64,000 bases of DNA from an uncultured Tenacibaculum sp. (GTDB taxonomy: Bacteria; Bacteroidota; Bacteroidia; Flavobacteriales; Flavobacteriaceae), in contig CANMIL010000016.1 in NCBI GenBank assembly GCA_947497895.1, positions 1 through 64,000 on the forward strand, written 5' to 3'. The translations under genes and the position numbers were made by a program. Each line of letters begins with the position of its first letter. The stretch's first letter is position 1. This document shows, in pieces, positions 34,561-43,499 of this stretch. The notes beneath the pieces were generated by a model. The model was not told where the DNA came from and ran no database searches. It saw only the letters and a program-made list of their open reading frames with translations.

Positions 34561-35633
34561 TATTTCAAGTGTTTTAATTGATTATTTACTAAGAATTGAT
34601 AAATCGTAGTAGAGCTATACTTCTCATTTGCCTTTAATACAGGGCTTGGAAATTTCTTTTCGTTTGGTGCATTTGGAAATTGCTGCGTTTCTAAACATAA
34701 CGCAGCATGTTTATTATAAGGTTGTTTGGATTTTCCTAAAAGCGTTCCATCTAAAAAATTACTTGTGTACAACTGAACACTTGGTTCTGTTGTATAAACT
34801 TTCATTATTCTTCCGCTTACTTTGTCTTCAACCTTTGCCGCATATTTTAGGTTATCATTGAGAGTTTCCTTTAGTACAAAACAATGATCAAATCCATTAG
34901 CCGAAGTAATTTGCGGATCCTTCGAATGCAATGGTTCTTTTATTTTAACGGTACTCCTTAAATCGAATGGAGAATTTTCAACCAACTGAATCCCATCTGG
35001 AATACTATCCTCATTAACTGAGAGGTAATAATTTGCATTAATTTTTAGGCAATGATCTTCGATAGTTCCTTTTCCTTCACCTCTTAAATTGAAAAAAGAA
35101 TGATTGGTTAAACTGATAACTGTGTCTTTATCAGAAGTTGCTTCATAAGTAATTATAAACTCATTATCTTCAGTCAACTGATAAGAAACCTCAACTTGGG
35201 TATTCCCTGGATATCCTGTTTCACTTTCCTTAAAAGTATGGCAAAACTTAACCTCATTATTTGAACTGTTGCTTACCTCCCAGATCACATTATGATACCC
35301 ATTAACACCTCCGTGCAAATGATTGTTTTTTTCGTTTTTATCTAATTGAAACATTTTTCCATTAAGACTGAACTTCCCATTTTCTATTCTATTTGCATAC
35401 TGCCCAATAACACATCCAAAATATTGCCCCTCCTCTGTAAAATAGTCTTCAAATTTGTCAAACCCCAACACAACATCATCTAAACTACCATATCTATCTG
35501 GTACATTCAGAGACATTACCCTCAAACCGTAATTTGTAATTTTAATAGAAATATTATTCTTATTCTTCAAAATGAAAAAAGCTACATCTTTCAAACAATG
35601 AGAAACATTCCCTTTATTCGTTATTAAATTCAT
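34560..35633 (-). CDS. galM: aldose 1-epimerase (galactose mutarotase)
   Basis: A 357-residue cytoplasmic mutarotase converting beta- to alpha-galactose for GalK. It has GQYANRIENGKF, NHLHGGVNGYHNVIWEV with a conserved His, LTNHSFFNLRG with the catalytic His, and the acid near the C-terminus in LCLETQQFPNAPN (catalytic Glu). No signal peptide is seen, so it acts inside the cell. Its neighbours on both sides belong to the same galactose operon, 12 bases behind the sulfatase gene. Confidence 0.94.
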   Translation of the reverse strand: MNLITNKGNVSHCLKDVAFFILKNKNNISIKITNYGLRVMSLNVPDRYGSLDDVVLGFDKFEDYFTEEGQYFGCVIGQYANRIENGKFSLNGKMFQLDKNEKNNHLHGGVNGYHNVIWEVSNSSNNEVKFCHTFKESETGYPGNTQVEVSYQLTEDNEFIITYEATSDKDTVISLTNHSFFNLRGEGKGTIEDHCLKINANYYLSVNEDSIPDGIQLVENSPFDLRSTVKIKEPLHSKDPQITSANGFDHCFVLKETLNDNLKYAAKVEDKVSGRIMKVYTTEPSVQLYTSNFLDGTLLGKSKQPYNKHAALCLETQQFPNAPNEKKFPSPVLKANEKYSSTTIYQFLVNNQLKHLK

Positions 35634-35644
35634 CCCCCTGAACC

Positions 35645-37177
35645 TTAATTAATATTTACAATGCTATCTATTTTTCTATCCAATCTTTCTACTAGCTCTT
35701 TATTCTCATTAGCGATATTATCTCTTTCAGAAACATCCTTGGACAAATCATATAGCTGAACTTCTTCCAACAACCCCGTTTCTACATTTTTATTACTCAA
35801 CCATTTTGGTAAGTTTTTAGCCGTAATGGGTTTTATATATTTGTATTTCCCTTCTCGAATGGACAGTGTAAAAGACTCCTCTAACAATTCTTCCCTCCCC
35901 TTCACATTGGCATTCATTAACGACCCCATAATATTATGGCTATCAACTGCTTCATCATCCTCTAGTTTAATGTCCAATAAACTTGCTAAAGATGCATATA
36001 AATCTATTTGAGAAACGAGAGCACTACTTTCACCTTTCTGTACTTTCGACGGCCAGTACACGATCATTGGAACTCTTGTACCTGCTTCATAGGCGCTATA
36101 TTTCGCTCCTCTATAGGGGCCTGAAGGTTTATGAATTCCTATTTTTTCCTCAGCAAAATCCTCATAGCCATCATCTAAAATAGGTCCATTATCACTGGTA
36201 AAAATTACTAATGTATTCTTATCAATTTCCAACCTTTCTAACTCTTTCATAATGGCACCTGTCATCCAATCCATTTGAACAATTGCATCTCCGCGAGGCC
36301 CCATTGTTGACTTACCTAAAAATCTATCATTAGGTAATCTTGGAACATGAATATCATGAAAGGAAAAGAATAAGAAAAAAGGCTTCTCTTTATTTTCTCT
36401 GATATACTCAATAGCTTTACCTGTAAAAACATCAGGAAACTCTTCATCAATCCACATAGCATTTTTACCCCCTTTCTGATAACCAATACGACTAATTCCA
36501 TTCGTTATCGCTTGGCTATGCTGCCTGTCTGCTTTTTGTCTTAACATTTCAGGATTCATAATTCCTGTTGGCTCTCCTTCATATGCTTTTTTATAGTTCA
36601 CCAGTAATGGATCCTTATCATTTAAACCAACAACACTGTGATTCTCCAAATAAACCGTTGGAGTTCTATCACCAGTCGCTGGCAATAAAAAACTATAATC
36701 AAATCCAATTTCCAAAGGACCAGGTTTAACATCTTTATTCCAATCCACAAAACCATCTCCTAACCCTAAATGCCATTTTCCAACAACAGCTGTACTATAT
36801 CCAGCATTTTTCAACATTTTAGGTAAAGTAGGAATTGAAGGATTGATTATTAAAGGAGCATCACCTGGTAAAATTGCTGCCTTATTTCTAAAAGCGTAAT
36901 TACCTGTTAAAAGTGAATATCTTGACGGTGTACAAGTGGCAGCAGAACTATGAGCATCTGTATATTTGATACCTCCTTGAACTAACTTATCTACATTTGG
37001 AGTTTCCACTCCAACAGCCCCATAAGAACTTAAATCACCATAACCTAAATCGTCAACATAAAAGACCACTATATTTGGTTTTTCTAATTTTTTATCAATC
37101 GCTTGACTCTCCTTTTTTTTCGTTGAATTGCACGAAAAAACCACTAATACAATTAGTGTTACAATATATTTTCTCAT
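35645..37177 (-). CDS. S1-family sulfatase lipoprotein
   Basis: A 510-residue type I sulfatase, probably an exo-acting glycan 6-O-type or related sulfatase. Signal sequence MRKYIVTLIVLVVFSC has a lipobox, so it is membrane-anchored in the periplasm or at the surface. PNIVVFYVDDLGYGDLSSYG carries the calcium-binding Asp pair, and ATCTPSRYSLLTG is the CxPSR motif whose Cys becomes formylglycine. GKWHLG and FTSDNGPI carry further active-site residues. It is the second gene of the left arm, right after the regulator. The local FGE (53089-54213) is the likely maturase. The exact sulfate position cannot be deduced. Confidence 0.92.
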   Translation of the reverse strand: MRKYIVTLIVLVVFSCNSTKKKESQAIDKKLEKPNIVVFYVDDLGYGDLSSYGAVGVETPNVDKLVQGGIKYTDAHSSAATCTPSRYSLLTGNYAFRNKAAILPGDAPLIINPSIPTLPKMLKNAGYSTAVVGKWHLGLGDGFVDWNKDVKPGPLEIGFDYSFLLPATGDRTPTVYLENHSVVGLNDKDPLLVNYKKAYEGEPTGIMNPEMLRQKADRQHSQAITNGISRIGYQKGGKNAMWIDEEFPDVFTGKAIEYIRENKEKPFFLFFSFHDIHVPRLPNDRFLGKSTMGPRGDAIVQMDWMTGAIMKELERLEIDKNTLVIFTSDNGPILDDGYEDFAEEKIGIHKPSGPYRGAKYSAYEAGTRVPMIVYWPSKVQKGESSALVSQIDLYASLASLLDIKLEDDEAVDSHNIMGSLMNANVKGREELLEESFTLSIREGKYKYIKPITAKNLPKWLSNKNVETGLLEEVQLYDLSKDVSERDNIANENKELVERLDRKIDSIVNIN

Positions 37178-37212
37178 TTTCAGAATGTGTTTGAATGAAT
37201 ATTTAAGAACTC

Positions 37213-40200
37213 TTACCGCTTCATTTGTTTTACCTTTTCAATGTATTTACTGGGGGTAACATTCTTTTCCTTTTTAAACAAAGTATTAAAGTGAGCATAG
37301 CTATTTATCCCTATAGCATCCATTGCTTCCTGTACTCGATCACAGCCTCCATCGAACATAATTATGGCTTTTTCAATCCGTATGGAATTCATAAAAGCAG
37401 TGGTGTTTAATCCTGTTAAAGATTTCAATTTTCTATGCAATTGCATTCTACTTAACCCAAGTTCTTCAGATAATCCTTGAACAGAAAAACTAGATTCGGG
37501 CATTTTCTCTTCAATAATTTTTATGGCATTTGTAACAAACTTTTGATCAAAGGACACATAATGATCTTTGATTAAACTGGTTGTACCTTTAGCTAAGTGT
37601 TTTCGAAAACTATTTCTAGTTTCTATAATATTATCTATTTTCTTTCGTAACTGTGAACTATTAAATGGCTTAGCTATATAATCCCACGCTCCAGCTCCTA
37701 GGCCTTCATTGTAAAACTCATTCCCTGTTTTGGCAGTTAACATAAGTACTGGAATATGAGATACTAAATTATTTTTCTTGATTTCTCGACACATTTCGAT
37801 ACCATCTAACTCAGGCATCATAACATCGGTTACTATAATGTCCGGAATTTCTTTCAAAGCCATTTCTAAACCTTCTTTACCATTAACAGCTTCAAAAACT
37901 ACATAATCTTGAGCGAGCACGTTATTTAAGTATTTTCTTAAATCGTAATCATCTTCAACCAATAGAACCTTTTCTCTTCCTGTTTCTTCTTCCTCTTCTT
38001 TAATCTTAGGAACTTCTCCTGGTGTATATTCATAAGTCGTATTATCAGGAATATCTGCTTTACTTAAAAATTCTTCTTCTGTAAAAACCTTCGATGACAC
38101 AGGCAACGAAAGCATAAATTCGGTTCCTCCCAATGCACTATCAAAAACATTGATCGTGCCTTTATGGGCTTCAATTAAGGTTGCTACCAAATGAAGTCCT
38201 ATTCCAGATGAAAACCTGTCTTTTCCATGAAAATGTCTTTCGAAAATTTTCTTCTTATCCAGTTGAGAAATTCCTTTGCCACTATCTTTTATTAAAATTA
38301 CTAAATACTCCAATTCCTGTTTCCAAGTAAGCTTAACTTCAATTTCTACAGTACCTCCATTCGGTGTATACTTAAAAGCATTGGATAATAAATTATAGAG
38401 CGCCTTTTCAACAATATCTCTATCAAAATGACAGAAATAACTTTCTGGTGCAATAATATTAAAATCGACTCCAGAGTTTTTGGCTTGCCAAGCAAACGAC
38501 TTCGCTACTTCTCTAACAAAAGGACTGATATCATTTCGAGATACTTTTAAAATATTAACTCCCGAATTTACCTTCCTAAAATCAAGAAGTTGATTTACCA
38601 AATTCATCATTCGGTTTGTATTTCTCGAAACTATATTGAAACAAAACTCTTTGTGTTCATCGGTCACTTCACCTTCAATCAAATCGTTTAGGGGTCCAAT
38701 AACTAATGATAACGGAGTTTTAAATTCATGGGCTACATCCGTAAAAAAGGTAAGCTTCATTTCATTTACTTCTTTTTCTTGTTCGCTTTTGTATTGAGAA
38801 AGTTCCATTTGACTTCTCAACTTCTGTTTATTCATCCAGAAATAAATAAAGGTTAACAAAAGCCCTGAAAACGCAAGAAAATACAAAAGGTATGCCCACC
38901 ATGTTCTCCATGGAGCTGGTTCCACCTCAATGGTTAGCGTTCGTATTTCATTTGACCATTTTCCGTTAGGATTTGTAGCTTCTATTTCTAATTGATAATT
39001 TCCGCTTTCTAAATTCGAATAGCTCGCATATCGCTTATCATTATTCACAACTTGCCAAGCATCATCGTAATTAGTAAGCTTGTATCTATATTTATTCACG
39101 TTCACATTCGCATAATTCGTACTTGTAAATTCAATAGAAAAATCATTTTGTTTATAGTTAAACCTCAACTTTTGTGTTCTATTTAACCTTTCTTCTAATA
39201 ATCTAGACCCCTCAAAATCTTCATTAACTTTAATCTTAGTATTATTAACAATCAAGTTCGTTAAAGCTATTTTTGAAGGAAATGGATTATACTCCATCTC
39301 ATTAGGGTGAAAAGAATTGATTCCTTCGATACTTCCAAAAAACAATTCCCCTTTTTTGTTTTTAGATACGGCTTCTGTAAAAGTATTTGTTAAGAGTCCA
39401 TCGTAATGATTAAACTTTTGTGTTGATTCATCAATTAAAGAATATTTTATGATTCCTTGAGAATTTGTCAACCACAAATTAGATGCATCGTCATCAATGA
39501 TTCCCATAATTTTCTTATTCTGAATTTCTGGTGAATTGACCAATTCAAACTGACTTTGATCTGCTTTTTTATAGATTAAACCAGTACCTGTTCCAACATA
39601 TAAAGTACCATCTTCTCTCTGAAAAAATGACCATATTGAATTATTTGGAATTTGATAAGACCCTGATATTTTCTCGCTGTAGTGCTCCGCTGAAATAATA
39701 CTACCCGAAGTATCAAAGTTTATTTTAAACAAACCGTTAGCAATAGTTCCTACCCAAAGACATTTATTAGTAAAATCAGCTTTTAACGAAAACACACGAA
39801 CATTTCGCAATGCTCTTAAATTTTGAAATCGCTCATGAACCCAATCAGTATAATTTTTATTCTTAACAATCAATCCTCTAAAGCTTCCAAAAAACTCATT
39901 CCCAAAAGCATCTTTACAAAAGCTTGTAATCAAAAGACTATTGTCCTCGGTATTATTAAAAATTGGAACTAAATCAAAATCATCACTGTTCTCATTTCCT
40001 TTTCTGTAGAGCCCTTTGGTTGTTGCTAAATGTACCTTACCATTTAAAGTATCGACGCGTAATGGTTTCGCTACCTTGCGTATATCTATAACCTTGTTAA
40101 GTTTTTCTTTAAAGGAATATGTATAAAACCGATCAGCTCTTAATCCATAATATACCCTATCCTCTGTGGCAAAAAGTGATCTTATTAACCCTTTTCTGTG

Positions 40201-41157
40201 TAATGATAAGTTTTTGAAATTTTTACTATTCAAATTTGAATATAACAAGCCATTTCTACTTGCTACCCAAAGTGTATTTGACTTATCTTTAAAAACGTGT
40301 TTAGAAAAATCATTTTCTAATTCAATTTGTGATGCCCTTCCTTTTGATAAATCAAGGTAAAAAAGACCTTTGTCAAAAGTAGAAATCCATAAATCATTAT
40401 TAATACCTTCTTCTATTGAACGAACTCTACCTCTTAACTTACCTCTCCTAGAAGTTAATTTTTCATCTAATAACTGATATAATCCACCACCGCCACCTAG
40501 CCAAATTTCTCCTTTTGAAGTTTCAATTATCGAAAATAAATTTACCTGCTCTGAATCTTTTACCAAGACGTATTTATCATCTCTTTTTATCCATATCCCG
40601 TTATCAGTTAAAAAAATCATATCTCCATTACTTAAAACCTCAAAAGATCTTACTCTAAAACCAGTTAAAGCCGATTGTTGTACTTCAACCGAAAAGAGGC
40701 CTTCTTCTTCTATTATTTTCAACAACCCATGATTTGTTGCTACAATGATATCTCCTTCTTTACTTTTTTCAATATCATTTATAATCTTATAGTTATTAGG
40801 AGTACTCACTCTAGTTACACTACCGTTCTTTAAATCGTAGTAATTTAATCCATACCCATCAGTTCCAATCCAAATACGTTCATTCTCCTCTTCCAATAAA
40901 CACTTTATTCGATTACTGGATAAACTCGCTTCATCAGTATTGTCGTGAAAAAAACTCTCTATAGTATATCCATCAAATCTATTTAGCCCATCATAAGTAC
41001 CAATCCAAATAAACCCTTCTGAATCATGCATAACACAACTCACATCATTTTGAGACAAACCATCATTTACAGTTAATGAATTAAATTGTATCTGCTGTCC
41101 GAAAGTATTTAAGGTTAGCAGCACAAACACCCATAAAAAAGTTAATGATCTCTTCAA
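37213..41157 (-). CDS. hybrid two-component system regulator (HTCS) of the polysaccharide locus
   Basis: A 1314-residue one-protein signalling system. Signal peptide (1-20, NTFGQ) is followed by about 700 periplasmic residues of two-component propeller repeats (WIGTYDGLNRFDG-type) and a Y_Y_Y domain. One transmembrane helix (WWAYLLYFLAFSGLLLTFIYF) follows, then a histidine kinase (H box DVAHEFKTP, His810; NLLSNAFKYTPNGG). A receiver (TDVMMPELDG, Asp1111) and a C-terminal AraC-type helix-turn-helix (LGLSRMQLHRKLKSL) complete it. The start codon is TTG at 41157, since no in-frame ATG exists between an upstream stop and the signal peptide. Such regulators bind a breakdown oligosaccharide and activate their own locus. 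The likely operator is at 41245-41274. Confidence 0.93.
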   Translation of the reverse strand: MKRSLTFLWVFVLLTLNTFGQQIQFNSLTVNDGLSQNDVSCVMHDSEGFIWIGTYDGLNRFDGYTIESFFHDNTDEASLSSNRIKCLLEEENERIWIGTDGYGLNYYDLKNGSVTRVSTPNNYKIINDIEKSKEGDIIVATNHGLLKIIEEEGLFSVEVQQSALTGFRVRSFEVLSNGDMIFLTDNGIWIKRDDKYVLVKDSEQVNLFSIIETSKGEIWLGGGGGLYQLLDEKLTSRRGKLRGRVRSIEEGINNDLWISTFDKGLFYLDLSKGRASQIELENDFSKHVFKDKSNTLWVASRNGLLYSNLNSKNFKNLSLHRKGLIRSLFATEDRVYYGLRADRFYTYSFKEKLNKVIDIRKVAKPLRVDTLNGKVHLATTKGLYRKGNENSDDFDLVPIFNNTEDNSLLITSFCKDAFGNEFFGSFRGLIVKNKNYTDWVHERFQNLRALRNVRVFSLKADFTNKCLWVGTIANGLFKINFDTSGSIISAEHYSEKISGSYQIPNNSIWSFFQREDGTLYVGTGTGLIYKKADQSQFELVNSPEIQNKKIMGIIDDDASNLWLTNSQGIIKYSLIDESTQKFNHYDGLLTNTFTEAVSKNKKGELFFGSIEGINSFHPNEMEYNPFPSKIALTNLIVNNTKIKVNEDFEGSRLLEERLNRTQKLRFNYKQNDFSIEFTSTNYANVNVNKYRYKLTNYDDAWQVVNNDKRYASYSNLESGNYQLEIEATNPNGKWSNEIRTLTIEVEPAPWRTWWAYLLYFLAFSGLLLTFIYFWMNKQKLRSQMELSQYKSEQEKEVNEMKLTFFTDVAHEFKTPLSLVIGPLNDLIEGEVTDEHKEFCFNIVSRNTNRMMNLVNQLLDFRKVNSGVNILKVSRNDISPFVREVAKSFAWQAKNSGVDFNIIAPESYFCHFDRDIVEKALYNLLSNAFKYTPNGGTVEIEVKLTWKQELEYLVILIKDSGKGISQLDKKKIFERHFHGKDRFSSGIGLHLVATLIEAHKGTINVFDSALGGTEFMLSLPVSSKVFTEEEFLSKADIPDNTTYEYTPGEVPKIKEEEEETGREKVLLVEDDYDLRKYLNNVLAQDYVVFEAVNGKEGLEMALKEIPDIIVTDVMMPELDGIEMCREIKKNNLVSHIPVLMLTAKTGNEFYNEGLGAGAWDYIAKPFNSSQLRKKIDNIIETRNSFRKHLAKGTTSLIKDHYVSFDQKFVTNAIKIIEEKMPESSFSVQGLSEELGLSRMQLHRKLKSLTGLNTTAFMNSIRIEKAIIMFDGGCDRVQEAMDAIGINSYAHFNTLFKKEKNVTPSKYIEKVKQMKR

Positions 41158-41244
41158 AACGTTTTGTATTTAAGTTGAATTACAGAACTAATGTAACTAA
41201 ATAAAAAGAAACAAAACACCAAAAAACCAACATAAAACACTCAT

Positions 41245-41274
41245 TGTTACATCATTAAACAATAATGTTACATC
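41245..41274 (+). promoter_or_regulatory. candidate HTCS operator: TGTTACATC direct repeat
   Basis: TGTTACATC occurs at 41245-41253 and 41266-41274, so the two identical 9-mers are 21 bases apart, two helical turns. It is placed at about -40 to -70 of the promoter below, as expected for an AraC-type activator dimer. Confidence 0.6.
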
Positions 41275-41302
41275 TCAAAATATCGTAGGGAATTGTTTTA
41301 TA

Positions 41303-41310
41303 TAATTTTG
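41303..41310 (+). promoter_or_regulatory. -7 element of the right-arm promoter
   Basis: TAATTTTG (41303-41310) is an exact TAnnTTTG. No TTTG is found at the -33 position (about 41279-41283), as for a promoter that depends on an activator bound at the repeat immediately upstream. Confidence 0.55.
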
Positions 41311-41510
41311 ACCATGACTAAAATATAGCACTTGTTATATGATGTGATTTTAATCAGAAAATAAAGAAATAGTTACGACACCAAACTTCATAACTAAACT
41401 TACTACTAAATCGTAATAACTATCTCAAAAAACAAATTTTCTAATTAAATAATGACAGTCGCTATTGATTCTAGTTAAATGTTAATCTCAAATAGTAAAA
41501 CAGTAGATTT

Positions 41511-43400
41511 ATGCGATACTTATTAAAAACTTTATTTGTATCAGTTACTTTGATTATCGGTTTTAATGCGTTCGGACAGAAAACATTAAACTTAAAAGAG
41601 TTTGATATTCAAAAGTATAAAGATGCAACTCCCATAGTGGTGAAGGCACTAAAAAAATGTAAGGAAGAGGGAGTTAGTAAATTAATTTTTCCAAAAGGCA
41701 CCTATCACTTCTACCCGACTTTTGCTCCAGAGAAATACTGTGAAATAACCAATAACGACAATGGATTAAAACGAACTTCTTTTCCATTAATTGATTTCCA
41801 TAATTTCATAGTAGATGGGAACGGCTCTGATTTTATATTTCATGGAAAAATGATTCCGTTTATTATAGAAGGGTCAAAAAATGTAACTGTAACCAACCTC
41901 AGTGTTGATTGGAAAGTTCCATTTGTTATTGAAGGACTTGTTGTGGCTAACAGCTCGAAAAACAATACATTCGACATCAAAGTTGAAACGCCTTATCTAG
42001 TCAAATTCAATCGACTATACCTTTCTTTAGAGAGGGAAGATTCTCCTTATGAAAAGCGATATGGTAAACGTTTTGCCACCTGGGAGCATTACAACTTGGA
42101 AGTTGGTCAAAATATTTTCTGGGATCCAAAAACAATGGCACCTTTATACAATACAAAACAGTATAATATGCCCGAAATTGGTATCAAAGCGGAAGAACTT
42201 GAGAAAGGTTTGATAAGAATTTCGACTAAGATGAAAAGGCTCCCTCCCGTCGGTTCTGTCATGGTCTCAAAAGGCGAATATTTACAAAATAGAACCAGTC
42301 CAGCATTTAGAGTATTTAAGTCAAAAGATCTTGAATTCAAGAACGTGAATGTTCATCACGCTGGTGCTATGGGACTTATTGCTGAAAGGTCAGAAAATAT
42401 AACGTTGGATAGCTTTAATGTTGTTCTCAAAAAAGGTTCTAAACGTATGGTTACCACCACAGCAGATGCCACTCATTTTTGCAATGTAAAGGGAGTTGTT
42501 ACAATAAAAAATTGTACTTTCGAGAATATGCTCGATGATGCCACCAATATTCATGGTACATATGTTCGAGTGAACAAAATTATAGACGACTACACATTAG
42601 CGATTGAAACATATCATCCGCATCAAAATGGTTATTTATTTGGTGAAAAAGGAGATATGGTTCAAGTTATCGACCAAAAGAACTTACTACCTACAACAGA
42701 ACCAATGACACTTAAAAAAGTGGAAAGGGTAAATGAGAAAATATCCTACATCACTTTTGACAGACCAATTACGAATAAAGTAAATATATATGATGGTGTT
42801 GAAAACATTTCATGGCATGCATCGGCTTTGCTAGAAAACAATATAGTAAGAAATAATAGGGCTCGTAGTTTCTTGATATCCACACCAAGAAAAGTTGTGG
42901 TTCGAAACAATCATTTGTCTTCTCAAATGGCTACTTTCAGAATTACGGGAGATTTAGGTCTTTGGAATGAATCTGGTCCATGTGATGATTTACTTATTGA
43001 AAATAATCTAATTGAAGATTCAGTTTATGGAGGAAACAGACCTCAGTCTATTTTTCTAATTGATCCTCAATACAGAGATAAGAACGATTTCGAAGGAAAG
43101 TATAGTAGAAAAATTACTATCAGAAATAATACGATTAAAACTTTTGATAGTTCAATTTTACTGGCAATGTCTGTTGATGATTTAGTGTTTGAAAACAATA
43201 AAATTATTCAAACAGATACCTACAAACCGATCTTTCCTCATATCGAAAATGTTCGGATTATTAATTGTAACAATGCTATTATTCAGGGTAACACCTATCA
43301 AAGATTAGATGGAAGAAAAGGAAGTATTTTAATTGATAAGAAAACAACTAACATAAAAGTTTCAAAACGAAGTGCATTTGAAGACGTGTCTTCTAAATAA
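41511..43400 (+). CDS. GH110-type exo-alpha-1,3-galactosidase (right-handed beta-helix)
   Basis: A 629-residue secreted enzyme with signal peptide MRYLLKTLFVSVTLIIGFNAFGQ. The body is a parallel beta-helix with repeats such as NVTVTNLSVDW, NVTIKN-like CTFENMLDD and LLIENNLIED. Asp319 (TADATHF) and the pair Asp342-Asp343 (MLDDATNIHG) have the spacing and context of the catalytic carboxylates of glycoside hydrolase family 110, which removes terminal alpha-1,3-linked galactose. Marine members act on sulfated galactans. It is the first gene of the right arm, downstream of the putative regulator-controlled promoter. It is likely periplasmic, since no T9SS tail is seen. Confidence 0.82.
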   Translation: MRYLLKTLFVSVTLIIGFNAFGQKTLNLKEFDIQKYKDATPIVVKALKKCKEEGVSKLIFPKGTYHFYPTFAPEKYCEITNNDNGLKRTSFPLIDFHNFIVDGNGSDFIFHGKMIPFIIEGSKNVTVTNLSVDWKVPFVIEGLVVANSSKNNTFDIKVETPYLVKFNRLYLSLEREDSPYEKRYGKRFATWEHYNLEVGQNIFWDPKTMAPLYNTKQYNMPEIGIKAEELEKGLIRISTKMKRLPPVGSVMVSKGEYLQNRTSPAFRVFKSKDLEFKNVNVHHAGAMGLIAERSENITLDSFNVVLKKGSKRMVTTTADATHFCNVKGVVTIKNCTFENMLDDATNIHGTYVRVNKIIDDYTLAIETYHPHQNGYLFGEKGDMVQVIDQKNLLPTTEPMTLKKVERVNEKISYITFDRPITNKVNIYDGVENISWHASALLENNIVRNNRARSFLISTPRKVVVRNNHLSSQMATFRITGDLGLWNESGPCDDLLIENNLIEDSVYGGNRPQSIFLIDPQYRDKNDFEGKYSRKITIRNNTIKTFDSSILLAMSVDDLVFENNKIIQTDTYKPIFPHIENVRIINCNNAIIQGNTYQRLDGRKGSILIDKKTTNIKVSKRSAFEDVSSK

Positions 43401-43499
43401 AAGTAATCATGATTTAAAGAATTGATTCATTGCATAATGACTCAACTAAATGCAGACTGAATTACCAATCGTTTTTAATCTTTTTTAAAAATTAATCAC

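Larger units (their letters stand above)
41158..41510. other. 353-bp divergent control region of the polysaccharide locus
   Basis: This AT-rich gap between the regulator gene (minus) and the GH110 gene (plus) contains a 21-bp-spaced direct repeat, a -7 promoter box and a long (about 195 base) leader before the GH110 ATG. It also has a single inverted half-site ATGTAACT at 41191-41198 nearer to the regulator gene. No gene or RNA is apparent. Confidence 0.6.
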
